Part shown: piece by piece, positions 42,583-51,485 of the stretch
How the letters are laid out: each line of letters begins with the position of its first letter
Position numbering within the stretch: the first letter of the stretch is position 1
Program-made: the position numbers and the translations under genes
Origin: an uncultured Hyphomicrobiales bacterium
Lineage (GTDB): Bacteria > Pseudomonadota > Alphaproteobacteria > Rhizobiales > Xanthobacteraceae
Assembly: GCA_903929045.1 (NCBI GenBank)
Contig: CAIYTE010000026.1
Span: forward strand, 1 to 64,000
Length of the DNA: 64,000 nucleotides
Direction: 5' to 3'
The notes under the pieces: model-generated
Told to the model about the DNA's origin: nothing
Seen by the model: the letters and a program-made list of their open reading frames with translations, nothing else
Databases searched by the model: none

Positions 42583-43776
42583 GTGGACGCAGAAGTCGGC
42601 ACCAAGACGCCGGAAATGAGTGCGGTCGGGCCCGCGGGCGTCATCGTGCCGCCGGAGCGGCGGCGCTTCAGCGTGTCGCCGCTCAACAAGCGCCGCTGGG
42701 AAAGCTTCAAGGCGAACCGGCGGGGTTACTGGTCGCTGTGGATTTTTCTCGCCGTGTTCATCCTGTCGTTGTTCGCGGAGTTCATCGCCAACGACAAGCC
42801 GATCTTCATTCGCGTCAATGGCCAGTCGTTCTTTCCGGCGGTGGCGACCTATCCGGACACGGCGTTCGGGCCGAAAGGCGATCCGAACCTGTTCGGCACT
42901 GCCGCCGACTTCCGCGACGACTACCTGATGGATCTGATCAAGAAGGAAAACGGCACGGTGGTGTGGCCGCCGATCCGCTTTTCCTACAACACGCAGGTGA
43001 GCAAGCCGCCATCGCCGTTCCCGTCGAAGCCGACCTGGATGCTCAACCAGAAGGATTGCGATTTCGCCGCCAAGAACAATTTCGCCAAATGCGGCGAGCT
43101 TGAATACAACTGGCTTGGCACCGACGACGGCGGGCGCGATGTGGTGGCGCGGCTGATCTACGGCTTCCGCATTTCGGTGCTGTTCGGGCTGTGCCTGACC
43201 ATTGTGTCGTCGGTGATCGGCGTTGCCGCCGGCGCCGCGCAGGGCTATTTCGGCGGCTGGGTCGATCTGCTGTCGCAGCGGTTCATCGAAATCTGGACGT
43301 CGATTCCGTCGCTGTATCTGCTGCTGATCATCTCGTCGGTGCTGGTGCCGGGCTTCTTTGTGCTGCTCGGCATTCTGCTGCTGTTCTCGTGGGTGTCGCT
43401 GGTGGGCCTGGTGCGCGCGGAATTTTTGCGCGGTCGTAATTTCGAATACATCCAGGCGGCGCGCGCGCTCGGCGTGTCGAACAGCACCATTATCTTCCGG
43501 CATCTGCTGCCGAACGCCATGGTCGCGACCATGACGTTCCTGCCGTTCATCCTGTCGTCGTCGGTGATGACGCTGACGGCGCTGGATTTCATCGGTTTCG
43601 GCCTGCCACCGGGCTCGCCGTCGCTCGGCGAATTGCTGTCGCAGGGCAAGGCCAATGTGCAGGCGCCGTGGCTCGGTCTCACCGGCTTTTTCTCCATTGC
43701 CATCATGCTGTCGCTGCTGATTTTTATCGGCGAGGCGGTGCGCGATGCCTTCGATCCGCGAAAGACCTTCAGATGA
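42583..43776 (+). CDS. yejE: Peptide ABC transporter permease YejE
   Basis: Second permease subunit, 397 residues, with GTG start 42583 after GGGAGG. A cytosolic N-terminus (SPLNKRRWESFKANRRGYWSL) leads into the first helix, a large periplasmic loop (about 65-170) typical of YejE, and five more membrane segments. The loop contains LGTDDGGRDVVARLIYGFRISV, the DppC/YejE signature. The EAA loop is IQAARALGVSNSTIIFRHLLPNAM. The end is [14 protein letters not shown]. Its stop overlaps the ATG of yejF (ATGA), so the two are coupled. Confidence 0.95.
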   Translation: MDAEVGTKTPEMSAVGPAGVIVPPERRRFSVSPLNKRRWESFKANRRGYWSLWIFLAVFILSLFAEFIANDKPIFIRVNGQSFFPAVATYPDTAFGPKGDPNLFGTAADFRDDYLMDLIKKENGTVVWPPIRFSYNTQVSKPPSPFPSKPTWMLNQKDCDFAAKNNFAKCGELEYNWLGTDDGGRDVVARLIYGFRISVLFGLCLTIVSSVIGVAAGAAQGYFGGWVDLLSQRFIEIWTSIPSLYLLLIISSVLVPGFFVLLGILLLFSWVSLVGLVRAEFLRGRNFEYIQAARALGVSNSTIIFRHLLPNAMVATMTFLPFILSSSVMTLTALDFIGFGLPPGSPSLGELLSQGKANVQAPWLGLTGFFSIAIMLSLLIFIGEAVRDAFDPRKTFR

Positions 43777-45404
43777 GCGAGCAGCCGCTTCTCAGCGTCA
43801 AGGATCTGTCGATCGCCTTCGGTCATGGCGCACGCGAGGTGCTGGCCGTCGACAAGGTGTCGTTCGATATCGGCAAGGGCGAGACCGTGGCGTTGGTCGG
43901 TGAGTCCGGCTCGGGCAAGTCGGTGACGGCGTTATCGGTGATGAAGCTGTTGCCCTATCCGGCAGCGCATCACCCGTCCGGCTCGATCACCTTCGGTGGC
44001 AAGGAATTGCTGACGATGGCGGAGCGCGACATCCGCAAGGTGCGCGGCAACGACATCACCATCATCTTCCAGGAGCCGATGACGTCGCTCAATCCGCTGC
44101 ATACGATTGAGAAGCAGATCGCGGAGATCCTGCTGCTGCACAAGGGTGTCACCGGCCGGGCGGCTCGGGAGCGGATTATCGCACTGCTCGATCAGGTCGG
44201 CATTCCCGATCCGGCGGGCCGGTTGAAGAGCTATCCGCACCAGCTGTCGGGCGGGCAGCGCCAGCGCGTCATGATCGCGATGGCGCTGGCCAACGAGCCC
44301 GACCTGCTGATCGCCGACGAGCCGACCACCGCGCTCGACGTTACGGTGCAGGCGCAGATCCTGAAGCTGTTGAAGGACACCCAGCAGCGGCTCGGCATGT
44401 CGATGCTGTTCATTACCCACGACCTCGGCATCGTGCGCAAGATCGCCGACCGCGTCTGCGTCATGCAGCACGGCAAGATCGTCGAGCAGGGGCCGGTGGA
44501 GGATGTATTCACCAAGCCGCAGCATCACTATACCAAGGCACTGCTCGCTGCCGAGCCGAAACCCGATCCGGCACCGCCGCGGCCCGAAGCGCCTGTGGTG
44601 ATCAAGGCCGACAATCTCAAGGTCTGGTTTCCCATCAAGCGCGGTGTGTTGCGCAAGACCGTCGGCCACATCAAGGCCGTCGACGGCATCACGGTGGAAT
44701 TGCGCCAGGGCGAAACGCTCGGTGTTGTGGGCGAGTCCGGCTCCGGCAAGACCACGCTCGGTCTGGCGATGTTGCGGCTGATCGCGTCCGACGGGCCGAT
44801 TGTCTACATGGGCGATCAGATTCAGGGCCTAAAGTTCAAGCAGATGCGGCCCTACCGCCGCGACATGCAGATCGTGTTTCAGGATCCGTTCGGCTCGCTC
44901 AGTCCCCGCATGGCGGTGTCCGACATCATCGAGGAAGGCCTGTGGGTGCATCACCCCAAAATGTCGCCCGAGGAGCGCGAAGCGGCGGTCGTCGCCGCGC
45001 TCAAGGATGTTGGCCTCGATACCGCGACGCGCTTCCGCTATCCGCATGAATTTTCCGGCGGCCAGCGTCAGCGCATCGCGCTGGCCCGTGCGCTGGTGCT
45101 CGGGCCCAAATTCATCGTGCTCGACGAGCCGACCTCGGCGCTCGACATGCTGATCCAGTCGCAAATGGTCGATCTGCTGCGCGACCTGCAGAAAAAGCGC
45201 GACCTCACTTACATGTTCATTTCGCACGACCTGCGCGTCGTTGCCGCGCTGGCGAGCCGGTTGCTGGTGCTGCGCAACGGCAAAATGGTGGAAGAGGGCG
45301 CGGCCGCCGATCTGTTCAAGAACCCGCAGACCGATTACACGCGCGCGCTGTTTGCCGCCGCGTTCAAACTGGAGACCGCGCCGGAAGGCGTGGTGGCGCA
45401 ATGA
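43773..45404 (+). CDS. yejF: Peptide ABC transporter ATPase YejF (fused double ATPase)
   Basis: A 543-residue protein with two complete ABC cassettes energising YejBE. The first cassette has Walker [12 protein letters not shown], signature [15 protein letters not shown] and Walker [13 protein letters not shown]. The second has [27 protein letters not shown] and [11 protein letters not shown]. Oligopeptide C-terminal extensions ([22 protein letters not shown] and the second-half equivalent) follow each cassette. ATG 43773 overlaps the yejE stop and its own stop overlaps the ATG of the DsbA-like gene, so this is one tightly coupled operon. Confidence 0.96.
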   Translation: MSEQPLLSVKDLSIAFGHGAREVLAVDKVSFDIGKGETVALVGESGSGKSVTALSVMKLLPYPAAHHPSGSITFGGKELLTMAERDIRKVRGNDITIIFQEPMTSLNPLHTIEKQIAEILLLHKGVTGRAARERIIALLDQVGIPDPAGRLKSYPHQLSGGQRQRVMIAMALANEPDLLIADEPTTALDVTVQAQILKLLKDTQQRLGMSMLFITHDLGIVRKIADRVCVMQHGKIVEQGPVEDVFTKPQHHYTKALLAAEPKPDPAPPRPEAPVVIKADNLKVWFPIKRGVLRKTVGHIKAVDGITVELRQGETLGVVGESGSGKTTLGLAMLRLIASDGPIVYMGDQIQGLKFKQMRPYRRDMQIVFQDPFGSLSPRMAVSDIIEEGLWVHHPKMSPEEREAAVVAALKDVGLDTATRFRYPHEFSGGQRQRIALARALVLGPKFIVLDEPTSALDMLIQSQMVDLLRDLQKKRDLTYMFISHDLRVVAALASRLLVLRNGKMVEEGAAADLFKNPQTDYTRALFAAAFKLETAPEGVVAQ

Positions 45405-46084
45405 TCTCGATGTTCCGGATGGCGGCCGTCGCCGCGCTTTGTCTGTTTGCCGCGCCTGCCTTTGCGCAACACGAGGGCACGGCGCAATTCCAGATCCGGG
45501 ATTCCGACGGCGAGCTCAACACCAATTTCGCGCTCGGTCCCGAATTCGGCATGAAGCTCGCCGCGTTGCAGGCGCAGATGCCGGTCGGCAATCTCAAGGG
45601 CGACGTCACGCTCTACCAGTTCTACGATCTCAATTGTCCCTATTGCCGCGAGGCGGCACGGGACGTCGATGCGCTGGTGCGCAACGATCCGAAGCTGAAA
45701 CTGGTGCTCGTGCCCTATCCGGTGCTGTCAGTACAGTCCGTGCAGGGCGCGCTGATCGAGGTCGGCGCGTCCAAGTCGATGACGCCGGCGCAGTATCTCG
45801 ATTTTCACAAGCGTATTTATTCCGGCCGCGGCCTGATCGACGGTCCGCGCGTACTGGCGGCAGCGGGTGAGTTCGGTCTCGACAAGAACAAGCTTGCGGC
45901 GGAGTCGAACACCGAGCCGACGCTGGCACTGCTTCGCGCCAATGCCGACTACGGTACCGAGGCCAAGCTCGGCGTGACGCCGGCCTATATTATCGGTGGC
46001 GTCGTCATCCTCGGCCATCCGGGCCTCAAGCCGCTGGAGACCGTCATCAAGGCGATGCGGACCTGCGGCAAGGTCGTCTGCTAG
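45401..46084 (+). CDS. DsbA-family periplasmic thioredoxin-fold protein
   Basis: The 227-residue secreted protein has signal peptide [22 protein letters not shown]. The DsbA/BdbD-like fold has the redox motif Cys79-Pro-Tyr-Cys82 (NCPYC) preceded by VTLYQFYDLN, and the cis-proline region LGVTPAYIIGGVVILG. A C-terminal cysteine pair (CGKVVC) is also present. It probably oxidises or isomerises disulfides in exported proteins. It is the last gene of the yej run, with start and yejF stop overlapping as ATGA, a less common partner for a peptide importer. Confidence 0.9.
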   Translation: MISMFRMAAVAALCLFAAPAFAQHEGTAQFQIRDSDGELNTNFALGPEFGMKLAALQAQMPVGNLKGDVTLYQFYDLNCPYCREAARDVDALVRNDPKLKLVLVPYPVLSVQSVQGALIEVGASKSMTPAQYLDFHKRIYSGRGLIDGPRVLAAAGEFGLDKNKLAAESNTEPTLALLRANADYGTEAKLGVTPAYIIGGVVILGHPGLKPLETVIKAMRTCGKVVC

Positions 46085-46195
46085 GCGCGGACTCGGCTGC
46101 GCTATCTTGACGCGCCCCCGGGCGAGGCGCGACACTTCCCGGACAAACAGAGCGGAGCCATCAGCGCATCCGCCTTACGTCCCCGGGAGGACATC

Positions 46196-46945
46196 ATGAA
46201 CACTCAACGAATGATCGGTGCCATTGCTGCATTGGCTTTGCCGCTTCTGGCGATGCAGGCGCAGGCCGCGGAAGTCAAAATGATGGCCTCGACCGCCGTG
46301 AAAACGGTGCTTGAAGATCTCGTGCCGCAGTTCGAAAAAGCCACAGGTAACAAGGTCACAATCGCCATTGCCCCGGCCGCTGTCCTGAAAACGCAGATCG
46401 ACCAGGGCGCCACCTTCGATGTCGCCATCCTCACGGCGTCGCTCACCGATACTCTCGTCAAGGAAGGCAAAGCCGATGCGGCGCGCACTGCCATCGCGCA
46501 TGCGGGTATCGGTGTCGCCATTCGCAAGGGCGCCCCGAAGCCGGATATCGGCACCACGGAGGCGTTCAAGCGCGCGCTGCTCAATGCCAAGTCCGTCGGC
46601 TTCACGGCGGGCGGCGCCAGCGGCGTCTATCTCTCCACTTTGTTCGAGAAGCTCGGCATCGCCGATCAGATGAAGCCGAAGCTCAAGCTGTTGAAGGGGC
46701 CGGCCGGCGAAGCCGCCGCCAGCGGCGAGGTCGAAATCGGCATGACGCAGATCAGCGAGATTTTGCCCTATACCCAAGCCGAACTTGTCGGTCCGTTGCC
46801 TGCTGACGTGCAGTCTTACACGTATTTCTCGGCGGCTGTGGCGACGGCCAGCAAGGAACAGGACGCGGCCAAGGCGTTGATCAAATTTCTTGCCGCTCCG
46901 GCCGCTGTTGCGGTGATCAAGGGCAAGGGCATGGAGCCGGGCTAA
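46196..46945 (+). CDS. Periplasmic solute-binding protein, molybdate-binding-like, second paralogue
   Basis: The 249-residue secreted protein starts MNTQRMIGAIAALALPLLAM, with cleavage near QAQA. It is homologous to the protein at 6084-6839: LVPQFEKATGNKVTI, FDVAILTASL, RKGAPKPDIG, FTAGGASGVYLSTLFEKLGI, EIGMTQISEILP and AELVGPLPADVQSY. Strong CGGGAGGA precedes the ATG. There is no ABC permease or ATPase nearby, so it is an orphan receptor of unknown ligand. It lies 60 bases before a secreted alpha/beta hydrolase gene, the same arrangement as the first paralogue. Confidence 0.82.
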   Translation: MNTQRMIGAIAALALPLLAMQAQAAEVKMMASTAVKTVLEDLVPQFEKATGNKVTIAIAPAAVLKTQIDQGATFDVAILTASLTDTLVKEGKADAARTAIAHAGIGVAIRKGAPKPDIGTTEAFKRALLNAKSVGFTAGGASGVYLSTLFEKLGIADQMKPKLKLLKGPAGEAAASGEVEIGMTQISEILPYTQAELVGPLPADVQSYTYFSAAVATASKEQDAAKALIKFLAAPAAVAVIKGKGMEPG

Positions 46946-47005
46946 CCGGCCGATCGCCTGTATCGCTCACGAACTCTTTCATCGCAGTACGCTCATAAGG
47001 ATCCC

Positions 47006-47878
47006 ATGCTGAAAAAGTCTCTCTGTCTGTTCGCCGCCGCGATGCTGTTCGTTGTGTCGCAAGCGATGTCACCCGCTGCCCATGCCAGCGACAGCGCTGC
47101 TGCCGGTGCTTACGCCGAACTGCCGGGCGTCAAGCTGTGGTTCACGGATAGCGGCGGCAAAGGCGTGCCGATCGTCCTACTTCACTCGAACACCGGCACA
47201 AGCGCGGTGTGGGAGAAGCAGGTCGCCGCTTTTTCCAAGGCTGGATATCGCGTCATTGCGTTCGATCGCCGTGGCTGGGGCAAAAGTCTTGCCGACGCCG
47301 CGACCGGCCCGCAGCCGGGCACGATCGCGGACGATCTCGATGGGCTCGTGAACTATCTCAAGCTTCCCCGCTTTCATCTCGTGGGCGTGGCTGGCGGCGG
47401 GTTCGCGGCGCTCGATTATGCGGCGTGGCGTCCGGAGCGGCTTCGGAGTCTTATGATCGGCGCGAGCACCGGCCAGATATCGGACAAGCCGATTGCGGAT
47501 TTCATCGCCCGCATCGAGATCCCCGAGATCCGGAAGCAGCCGGCGGCGTATCGGGAAGTCGGTCCGTCCTACCGGGGCGCAAATCCGGAGGGCACCAAGG
47601 TCTGGAGCGAGATTGACGAGCACGCGCAGCAGCCGAAAGCGCCCAGTCAGCCGCTCAGGTCACCCAATACGTTCGCCAAGATCGGCACCATTCCGGCGCC
47701 GACTCTGGTCATGGCCGCGGATGCCGATTTGCTGGCGCCGCCGGCGATGATGCGCCTCTGGGCGGTCCACATGAAGAAATACGAATGGACGGAAGTCGCC
47801 GATACCGGCCACGCGATTGCGTGGGAGCAGCCGGAGATATTCAACCGGCGCGTTCTCACATTCGTCAGGAAGTACTGA
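47006..47878 (+). CDS. Secreted alpha/beta-fold protein lacking the nucleophile serine
   Basis: A 290-residue exported protein with signal peptide MLKKSLCLFAAAMLFVVSQA...AHA. The alpha/beta-hydrolase fold is clear from VPIVLLHSNTGTSAVWEKQV, IAFDRRGWGKS, an acid residue in VMAADADLLAPP and a base His in VADTGHAIAWEQP. At the nucleophile elbow the sequence is LVGVAGGGFAALDYA, with Ala129 (codon GCT) where Ser, Cys or Asp is required. It is therefore unlikely to be a normal serine hydrolase; a binding or altered catalytic role is possible. It follows a solute-binding protein gene by 60 bases. Confidence 0.82.
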   Translation: MLKKSLCLFAAAMLFVVSQAMSPAAHASDSAAAGAYAELPGVKLWFTDSGGKGVPIVLLHSNTGTSAVWEKQVAAFSKAGYRVIAFDRRGWGKSLADAATGPQPGTIADDLDGLVNYLKLPRFHLVGVAGGGFAALDYAAWRPERLRSLMIGASTGQISDKPIADFIARIEIPEIRKQPAAYREVGPSYRGANPEGTKVWSEIDEHAQQPKAPSQPLRSPNTFAKIGTIPAPTLVMAADADLLAPPAMMRLWAVHMKKYEWTEVADTGHAIAWEQPEIFNRRVLTFVRKY

Positions 47879-47907
47879 ACTCAGCAGCCGCTGCCGAGGC
47901 TACCCGC

Positions 47908-47989
47908 TCGTCCCCGCGTACGCGGGGACCCAGGTGCAACAAACGACACGGTTGCCGTAGCTCTGGATTCCCGCTTACGCGGGAATGAG
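47908..47989. repeat. Paired-hairpin intergenic repeat, copy 7
   Basis: CGTCCCCGCGTACGCGGGGACCCAG and CTCTGGATTCCCGCTTACGCGGGAATGAG separated by about 28 bases. It follows the secreted alpha/beta-fold gene. Confidence 0.85.
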
Positions 47990-48030
47990 CGGAGAAGTTC
48001 AGGCTCCCTGCGAGCCACAACTCCGCTGCC

Positions 48031-48126
48031 GTCATCCTGATGTGCGAGCGCAGCGAGCCTCGAAGGATGAAAGCCGAGGCCGTCGCCCTTCGAGGCTCGG
48101 CCCAAGGCCTCGCACCTCAGGGTGAC
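48031..48126. repeat. Paired-hairpin intergenic repeat, copy 8 (variant type)
   Basis: GTCATCCTGATGTGCGAG...CCTCGAAGGATGA and CTTCGAGGCTCGGCC...CCTCGCACCTCAGGGTGACGG. The stems differ from the others, but outer GTCAT/GTGAC ends and mirror layout are the same. It ends four bases before the BKACE stop codon. Confidence 0.8.
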
Positions 48127-48129
48127 GGA

Positions 48130-48963
48130 TCAGGCCGCCGCCAATCCCAGCAACTTACGGGCTTCCGCCGTCGTCGCCGGGCGGCGGCCGTATTCGGCGC
48201 ACAGATCGGCGACGCGCTTGACCAAAGCCGCATTCGACGGCGCCAACTTGCCGGTTTCGTCCCAGCGGATGTTGTCCTCGAGCCCGGTACGGCAGTGGCC
48301 GCCGGCTTCGAGGCTCCACTTGTTGAGCATCAACTGCCCCTTGCCGATGCCGGCGCCGGTCCAGGTCGCGTTGGGCGCGATGCGCTTGAGCGTGTCGATG
48401 TAGAAATTGAAGGTGTCGCGATCGACCGGCATGGCGTTCTTCACGCCCATGACGAACTGCACGTGCAGCGGGCCCTTGATCTTGCCTTCCTTCTCCATCT
48501 TCACCGCCTGCCAGATCATCGACAGGTCGAAGGCTTCGATTTCGGGCTTGACGTTGTGAACGATCATTTCCGACGCCAGCCAGTCGACGAGCTCCGGCGA
48601 GTTTTCATAGACGCGGGTCGGGAAGTTGCACGAGCCGGTCGAGAGCGATGCCATATCGGGCTTGAGGGGCAGCATGCCGCCGCGCTCCTTGCCGGCGCCG
48701 GAACGGCCGCCGGTCGACAGCTGGATGATCATGCCCGGGCAGTGCTTCTTCAGGCCCTCGACAAGCTGGCCGAAGCGCTCCGGGTTCGAGGTCGTCGTGC
48801 CGTCGTCATTGCGGACGTGGCAATGCGCCAGCGAGGCGCCGGCCTCGAACGAGGCGTGGGTCGATTCCACCTGCTCGGAAATCGTGATCGGCACCGCCGG
48901 ATTGTCCTTCTTGGTCGGAACCGATCCGGTGATCGCAACCGTGATGATGCAGGGTGTCGACAT
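48130..48963 (-). CDS. BKACE family enzyme (3-keto-5-aminohexanoate cleavage-type, PF05853)
   Basis: A zinc-dependent beta-keto acid cleavage enzyme that condenses a beta-keto acid with acetyl-CoA to give acetoacetate and a new CoA ester. The 277-residue protein shows CIITVAITGSVPTKKDNPAVP, the metal-binding LAHCHVRNDDG (His47 and His49), IIQLSTGGRSG, VKPEIEAFDLSM with the conserved Glu, and GHCRTGLEDN with the later metal/substrate residues. The native substrate of BKACE subtypes varies, so the beta-keto acid is unknown. It is downstream of the NlpC/P60 and M17 genes on the minus strand with 27 bases between. Confidence 0.9.
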   Translation of the reverse strand: MSTPCIITVAITGSVPTKKDNPAVPITISEQVESTHASFEAGASLAHCHVRNDDGTTTSNPERFGQLVEGLKKHCPGMIIQLSTGGRSGAGKERGGMLPLKPDMASLSTGSCNFPTRVYENSPELVDWLASEMIVHNVKPEIEAFDLSMIWQAVKMEKEGKIKGPLHVQFVMGVKNAMPVDRDTFNFYIDTLKRIAPNATWTGAGIGKGQLMLNKWSLEAGGHCRTGLEDNIRWDETGKLAPSNAALVKRVADLCAEYGRRPATTAEARKLLGLAAA

Positions 48964-48990
48964 AATTTCCTCCGGCGTTTCTTCTTGAGG

Positions 48991-49833
48991 TCAGGAAAGG
49001 CGCTTGATGCTGGTCACGTCACTACCAGCCGCCTTGATGCGTGCCAAGGCGTCCCGCGCCGGCTCGACGGCGACCATCATGTGGTGGCCGTTGGCATGGA
49101 TGAATGTCTCGGCGTCGCGGGCGATGGCGACATGGCCCTTCCAGAAGATCAAGTCGCCGCGCTTGAGATCGCTCAGCGGTACGGCGGTGCCGAGCGCTGC
49201 TTCCTGCATGTAGGTGTCGCGCGGGCAGGCGATGCCGGCGGCCTGCAGCGACAGTTGCACGAGGCCGGAGCAGTCGACGCCGAGCGAGGACTTGCCGCCC
49301 CACAAATACGGCGCGTTGAGCAGCGTCTCCGCCGTGGCGACAATGTCCGGCTGCTGGTGCGACAGCGGCACGACGTGATTGAGGGGGAAGTGCCAGCCAT
49401 AGCCGTTGAGCGCGAAGCGCTCGGTCTGCTTTGCGATCTCCAGCGTCGCGCCCATCGGCAGCGCGATCATCGGCGGCAGTTTGATGCTGGCGCCGGGAAA
49501 TCCAAACGTGCGAGGTACGCTGACGCGATGCGTCGGCGGTGCGCCAACGGGCCCGATCGCATTGGCCGAGAAATAGCCGACATAGCCGTCGTTCTCGAGC
49601 TGGCCCCAGCACCAGCCTTCTTCGCTGGTCTCGTAGACCATCACGGTCTCGCCGGGCAGCGCCTGCGTATCGAGCGCTGCTTCGTGGGCCGGATCGCGGC
49701 GAATATCGGCGATCTCGTCACGAATTTGCTGCCGCACGCCGTCGACGAAATGCCGGGCCTCGACCTGACCTTGCAGGTGCTTGGCGGCGAGGTCAGGCCG
49801 GTAAGCGTTGATGCGCGGATCGAGCGCGGGCAT
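48991..49833 (-). CDS. NlpC/P60 family cysteine peptidase with SH3-like domains
   Basis: Probable cell-wall or peptide endopeptidase, 280 residues, no signal peptide. An N-terminal SH3-like region (about 55-160; GETVMVYETSEEGWCWGQLENDGYVGYF) precedes the C40 domain. That domain has the catalytic Cys188 in LGVDCSGLVQLSL, GDLIFWKGHVAIAR with the His, and a polar residue in FIHANGHHMMV. Relatives cut gamma-glutamyl-diaminopimelate bonds. It lies 118 bases downstream of the M17 aminopeptidase, with a repeat in the gap; this pairing is common in alphaproteobacteria and suggests murein-peptide recycling (inference). Confidence 0.9.
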   Translation of the reverse strand: MPALDPRINAYRPDLAAKHLQGQVEARHFVDGVRQQIRDEIADIRRDPAHEAALDTQALPGETVMVYETSEEGWCWGQLENDGYVGYFSANAIGPVGAPPTHRVSVPRTFGFPGASIKLPPMIALPMGATLEIAKQTERFALNGYGWHFPLNHVVPLSHQQPDIVATAETLLNAPYLWGGKSSLGVDCSGLVQLSLQAAGIACPRDTYMQEAALGTAVPLSDLKRGDLIFWKGHVAIARDAETFIHANGHHMMVAVEPARDALARIKAAGSDVTSIKRLS

Positions 49834-49844
49834 CAGTCTCTCCG

Positions 49845-49927
49845 CTCCTCCCCGCGTAAGCGGGGACCCAGGGCCTCAACCGAGACTTTTCTTGTGACTC
49901 TGGATTCCCGCTTGCGCGGGAATGAGT
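49845..49927. repeat. Paired-hairpin intergenic repeat, copy 9
   Basis: CTCCCCGCGTAAGCGGGGACCCAG and CTCTGGATTCCCGCTTGCGCGGGAATGAG, closely matching copy 7. It lies between the M17 and NlpC/P60 genes. Confidence 0.85.
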
Positions 49928-49951
49928 GGTTCTGAGATCGAAGCGGTGACA

Positions 49952-51328
49952 TCACGAATAGCGTTTTGACAGCATCGCGAAGAGACCGCGCGCGGTCTGG
50001 CACTCGGCGCCTTCCGGACGGCCCGGCTTGGCCGCGTTGTTCCAGGCGAACACGTCGAGATGCAGCCAGGATTTCGCGGTGACGAATTTTTTCAGAAACA
50101 AAGCCGCGGTGATGGCGCCGCCCTGACCGCCGGTGCTGACATTGTTCGTGTCGGCAACCTTGGAATCCAGCATCGCTTCGTACGGCTTGTACAGCGGCAG
50201 CCGCCAGGTCGGGTCCTGCTCGGCGATGCCCGCGGCGGCAAACTCGGTCGCGAGCGTCTCGTCGTCGGTGAAGGCCGCCGGCAATTCCGGCCCGAGCGCG
50301 ACGCGTGCCGCACCCGTCAGCGTGGCGAAATCGGCGATAAGCGCTGGCTTGTCGTCGTCAGCCAGCGCCAGCGCGTCGGCCAGCACGAGGCGGCCTTCCG
50401 CATCGGTATTGCCGATCTCGACGGTGATGCCCTTTCGCGAGGTATAGATATCGCGCGGGCGGAAGCTGGTGCCGGACACCGAGTTTTCGACTGCCGGGAT
50501 CAGCACACGCAGCTGCACTTTCAGTTTCGCCGACATGATCATATGCGCGAGGCCGAGCGCGGTCGCCGCGCCGCCCATGTCTTTCTTCATATTCAGCATG
50601 CCGGTGTCCGGCTTGATGTCGAGGCCGCCGGTATCGAAGCAGACGCCCTTGCCGACCAAGGTGACCTTCGGATCGCCGACCTGGCCCCAGGTAATGTCGA
50701 TCAGCCGCGGCGCGCGCGGTGACCCCATGCCGACCGCCTGGATCAGCGGATAGTCGCGGGCCAGCGCGTTGCCGCGCGTGACGTCGAAGCTGGCGCCGTG
50801 ATCTTCGGCCAGAGCGCGTGCCGCGCTTTCGAGTTCGTCGGGCCCCATGTCATTCGACGGCGTGTTGATCAGGTCACGCGTCAGATAGACCCCTTCGGCG
50901 ATGCGGCTGATGTCGTCGCCGTCAATCCCCGGTGGTACCGCGAGCTGCACGTTGTGCTTCTCGGCCTTGCGGTAGCGGGTGAACTGATAGGCGCTGAGCG
51001 CGAAGCTGAGCGCGGCCAGCCGCGCATCATGCGGCGGGTTGGCGAAGCGATAGAGTCCCGGGGGCAGGGCGGTGACCAGCTGCCCGGGGCGCAACAGATC
51101 CTTGTTCGGCTCGTTCTCGGCCTCGATGCCGAACAGCACGCCGGCAATCGTGCCATCGGCCTTGGGGACGATCAGATGGCGGCCCGGCTTGGGCTCGTAG
51201 CCGGTGGAGCGGACATAGGTGCGTTCCCGCTCATCAATGCCGGCGACGATCTCCTCGAAGGTGGCCGCGTTGACGAAGAGGATCGGGATCGCCGGCGCAG
51301 CGTCGGCAGGGGAAAAAATCGGGTGCAT
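49952..51328 (-). CDS. Leucyl aminopeptidase family protein (M17)
   Basis: A cytosolic manganese/zinc aminopeptidase of 458 residues. The C-terminal catalytic domain has GKGVCFDTGGLDIKP (metal Asp and the Lys), MKKDMGGAA, the M17 signature NTDAEGRLVLADAL, and LTGAARVALG. The N-terminal half is the divergent macro-like domain of this family. ATG 51328 (MHPIFSPADA) with GGAG five bases upstream is preferred over the in-frame GTG at 51334. It heads a minus-strand run with the NlpC/P60 peptidase and the BKACE enzyme. Confidence 0.93.
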   Translation of the reverse strand: MHPIFSPADAAPAIPILFVNAATFEEIVAGIDERERTYVRSTGYEPKPGRHLIVPKADGTIAGVLFGIEAENEPNKDLLRPGQLVTALPPGLYRFANPPHDARLAALSFALSAYQFTRYRKAEKHNVQLAVPPGIDGDDISRIAEGVYLTRDLINTPSNDMGPDELESAARALAEDHGASFDVTRGNALARDYPLIQAVGMGSPRAPRLIDITWGQVGDPKVTLVGKGVCFDTGGLDIKPDTGMLNMKKDMGGAATALGLAHMIMSAKLKVQLRVLIPAVENSVSGTSFRPRDIYTSRKGITVEIGNTDAEGRLVLADALALADDDKPALIADFATLTGAARVALGPELPAAFTDDETLATEFAAAGIAEQDPTWRLPLYKPYEAMLDSKVADTNNVSTGGQGGAITAALFLKKFVTAKSWLHLDVFAWNNAAKPGRPEGAECQTARGLFAMLSKRYS

Positions 51329-51485
51329 CGTCACTCCGCGGCGGTCTGGGAAAGGCTCTTATAGGCGATTCTGGCGGTCATCCGGTACGCGCAGGATACG
51401 GGTTAACCACTCGTTAGGGTTAACGTTTTATTGCTCGGAGATGGCGCTGGGTGGCCAACGGACGGATTCCCGATTGCCGAATTTC

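Noticed and set aside
48040-49935. 631-residue plus-strand frame across BKACE and NlpC/P60
   Set aside because: Runs antisense through two well-recognised genes and two repeats, with no motif and shadow-type composition.
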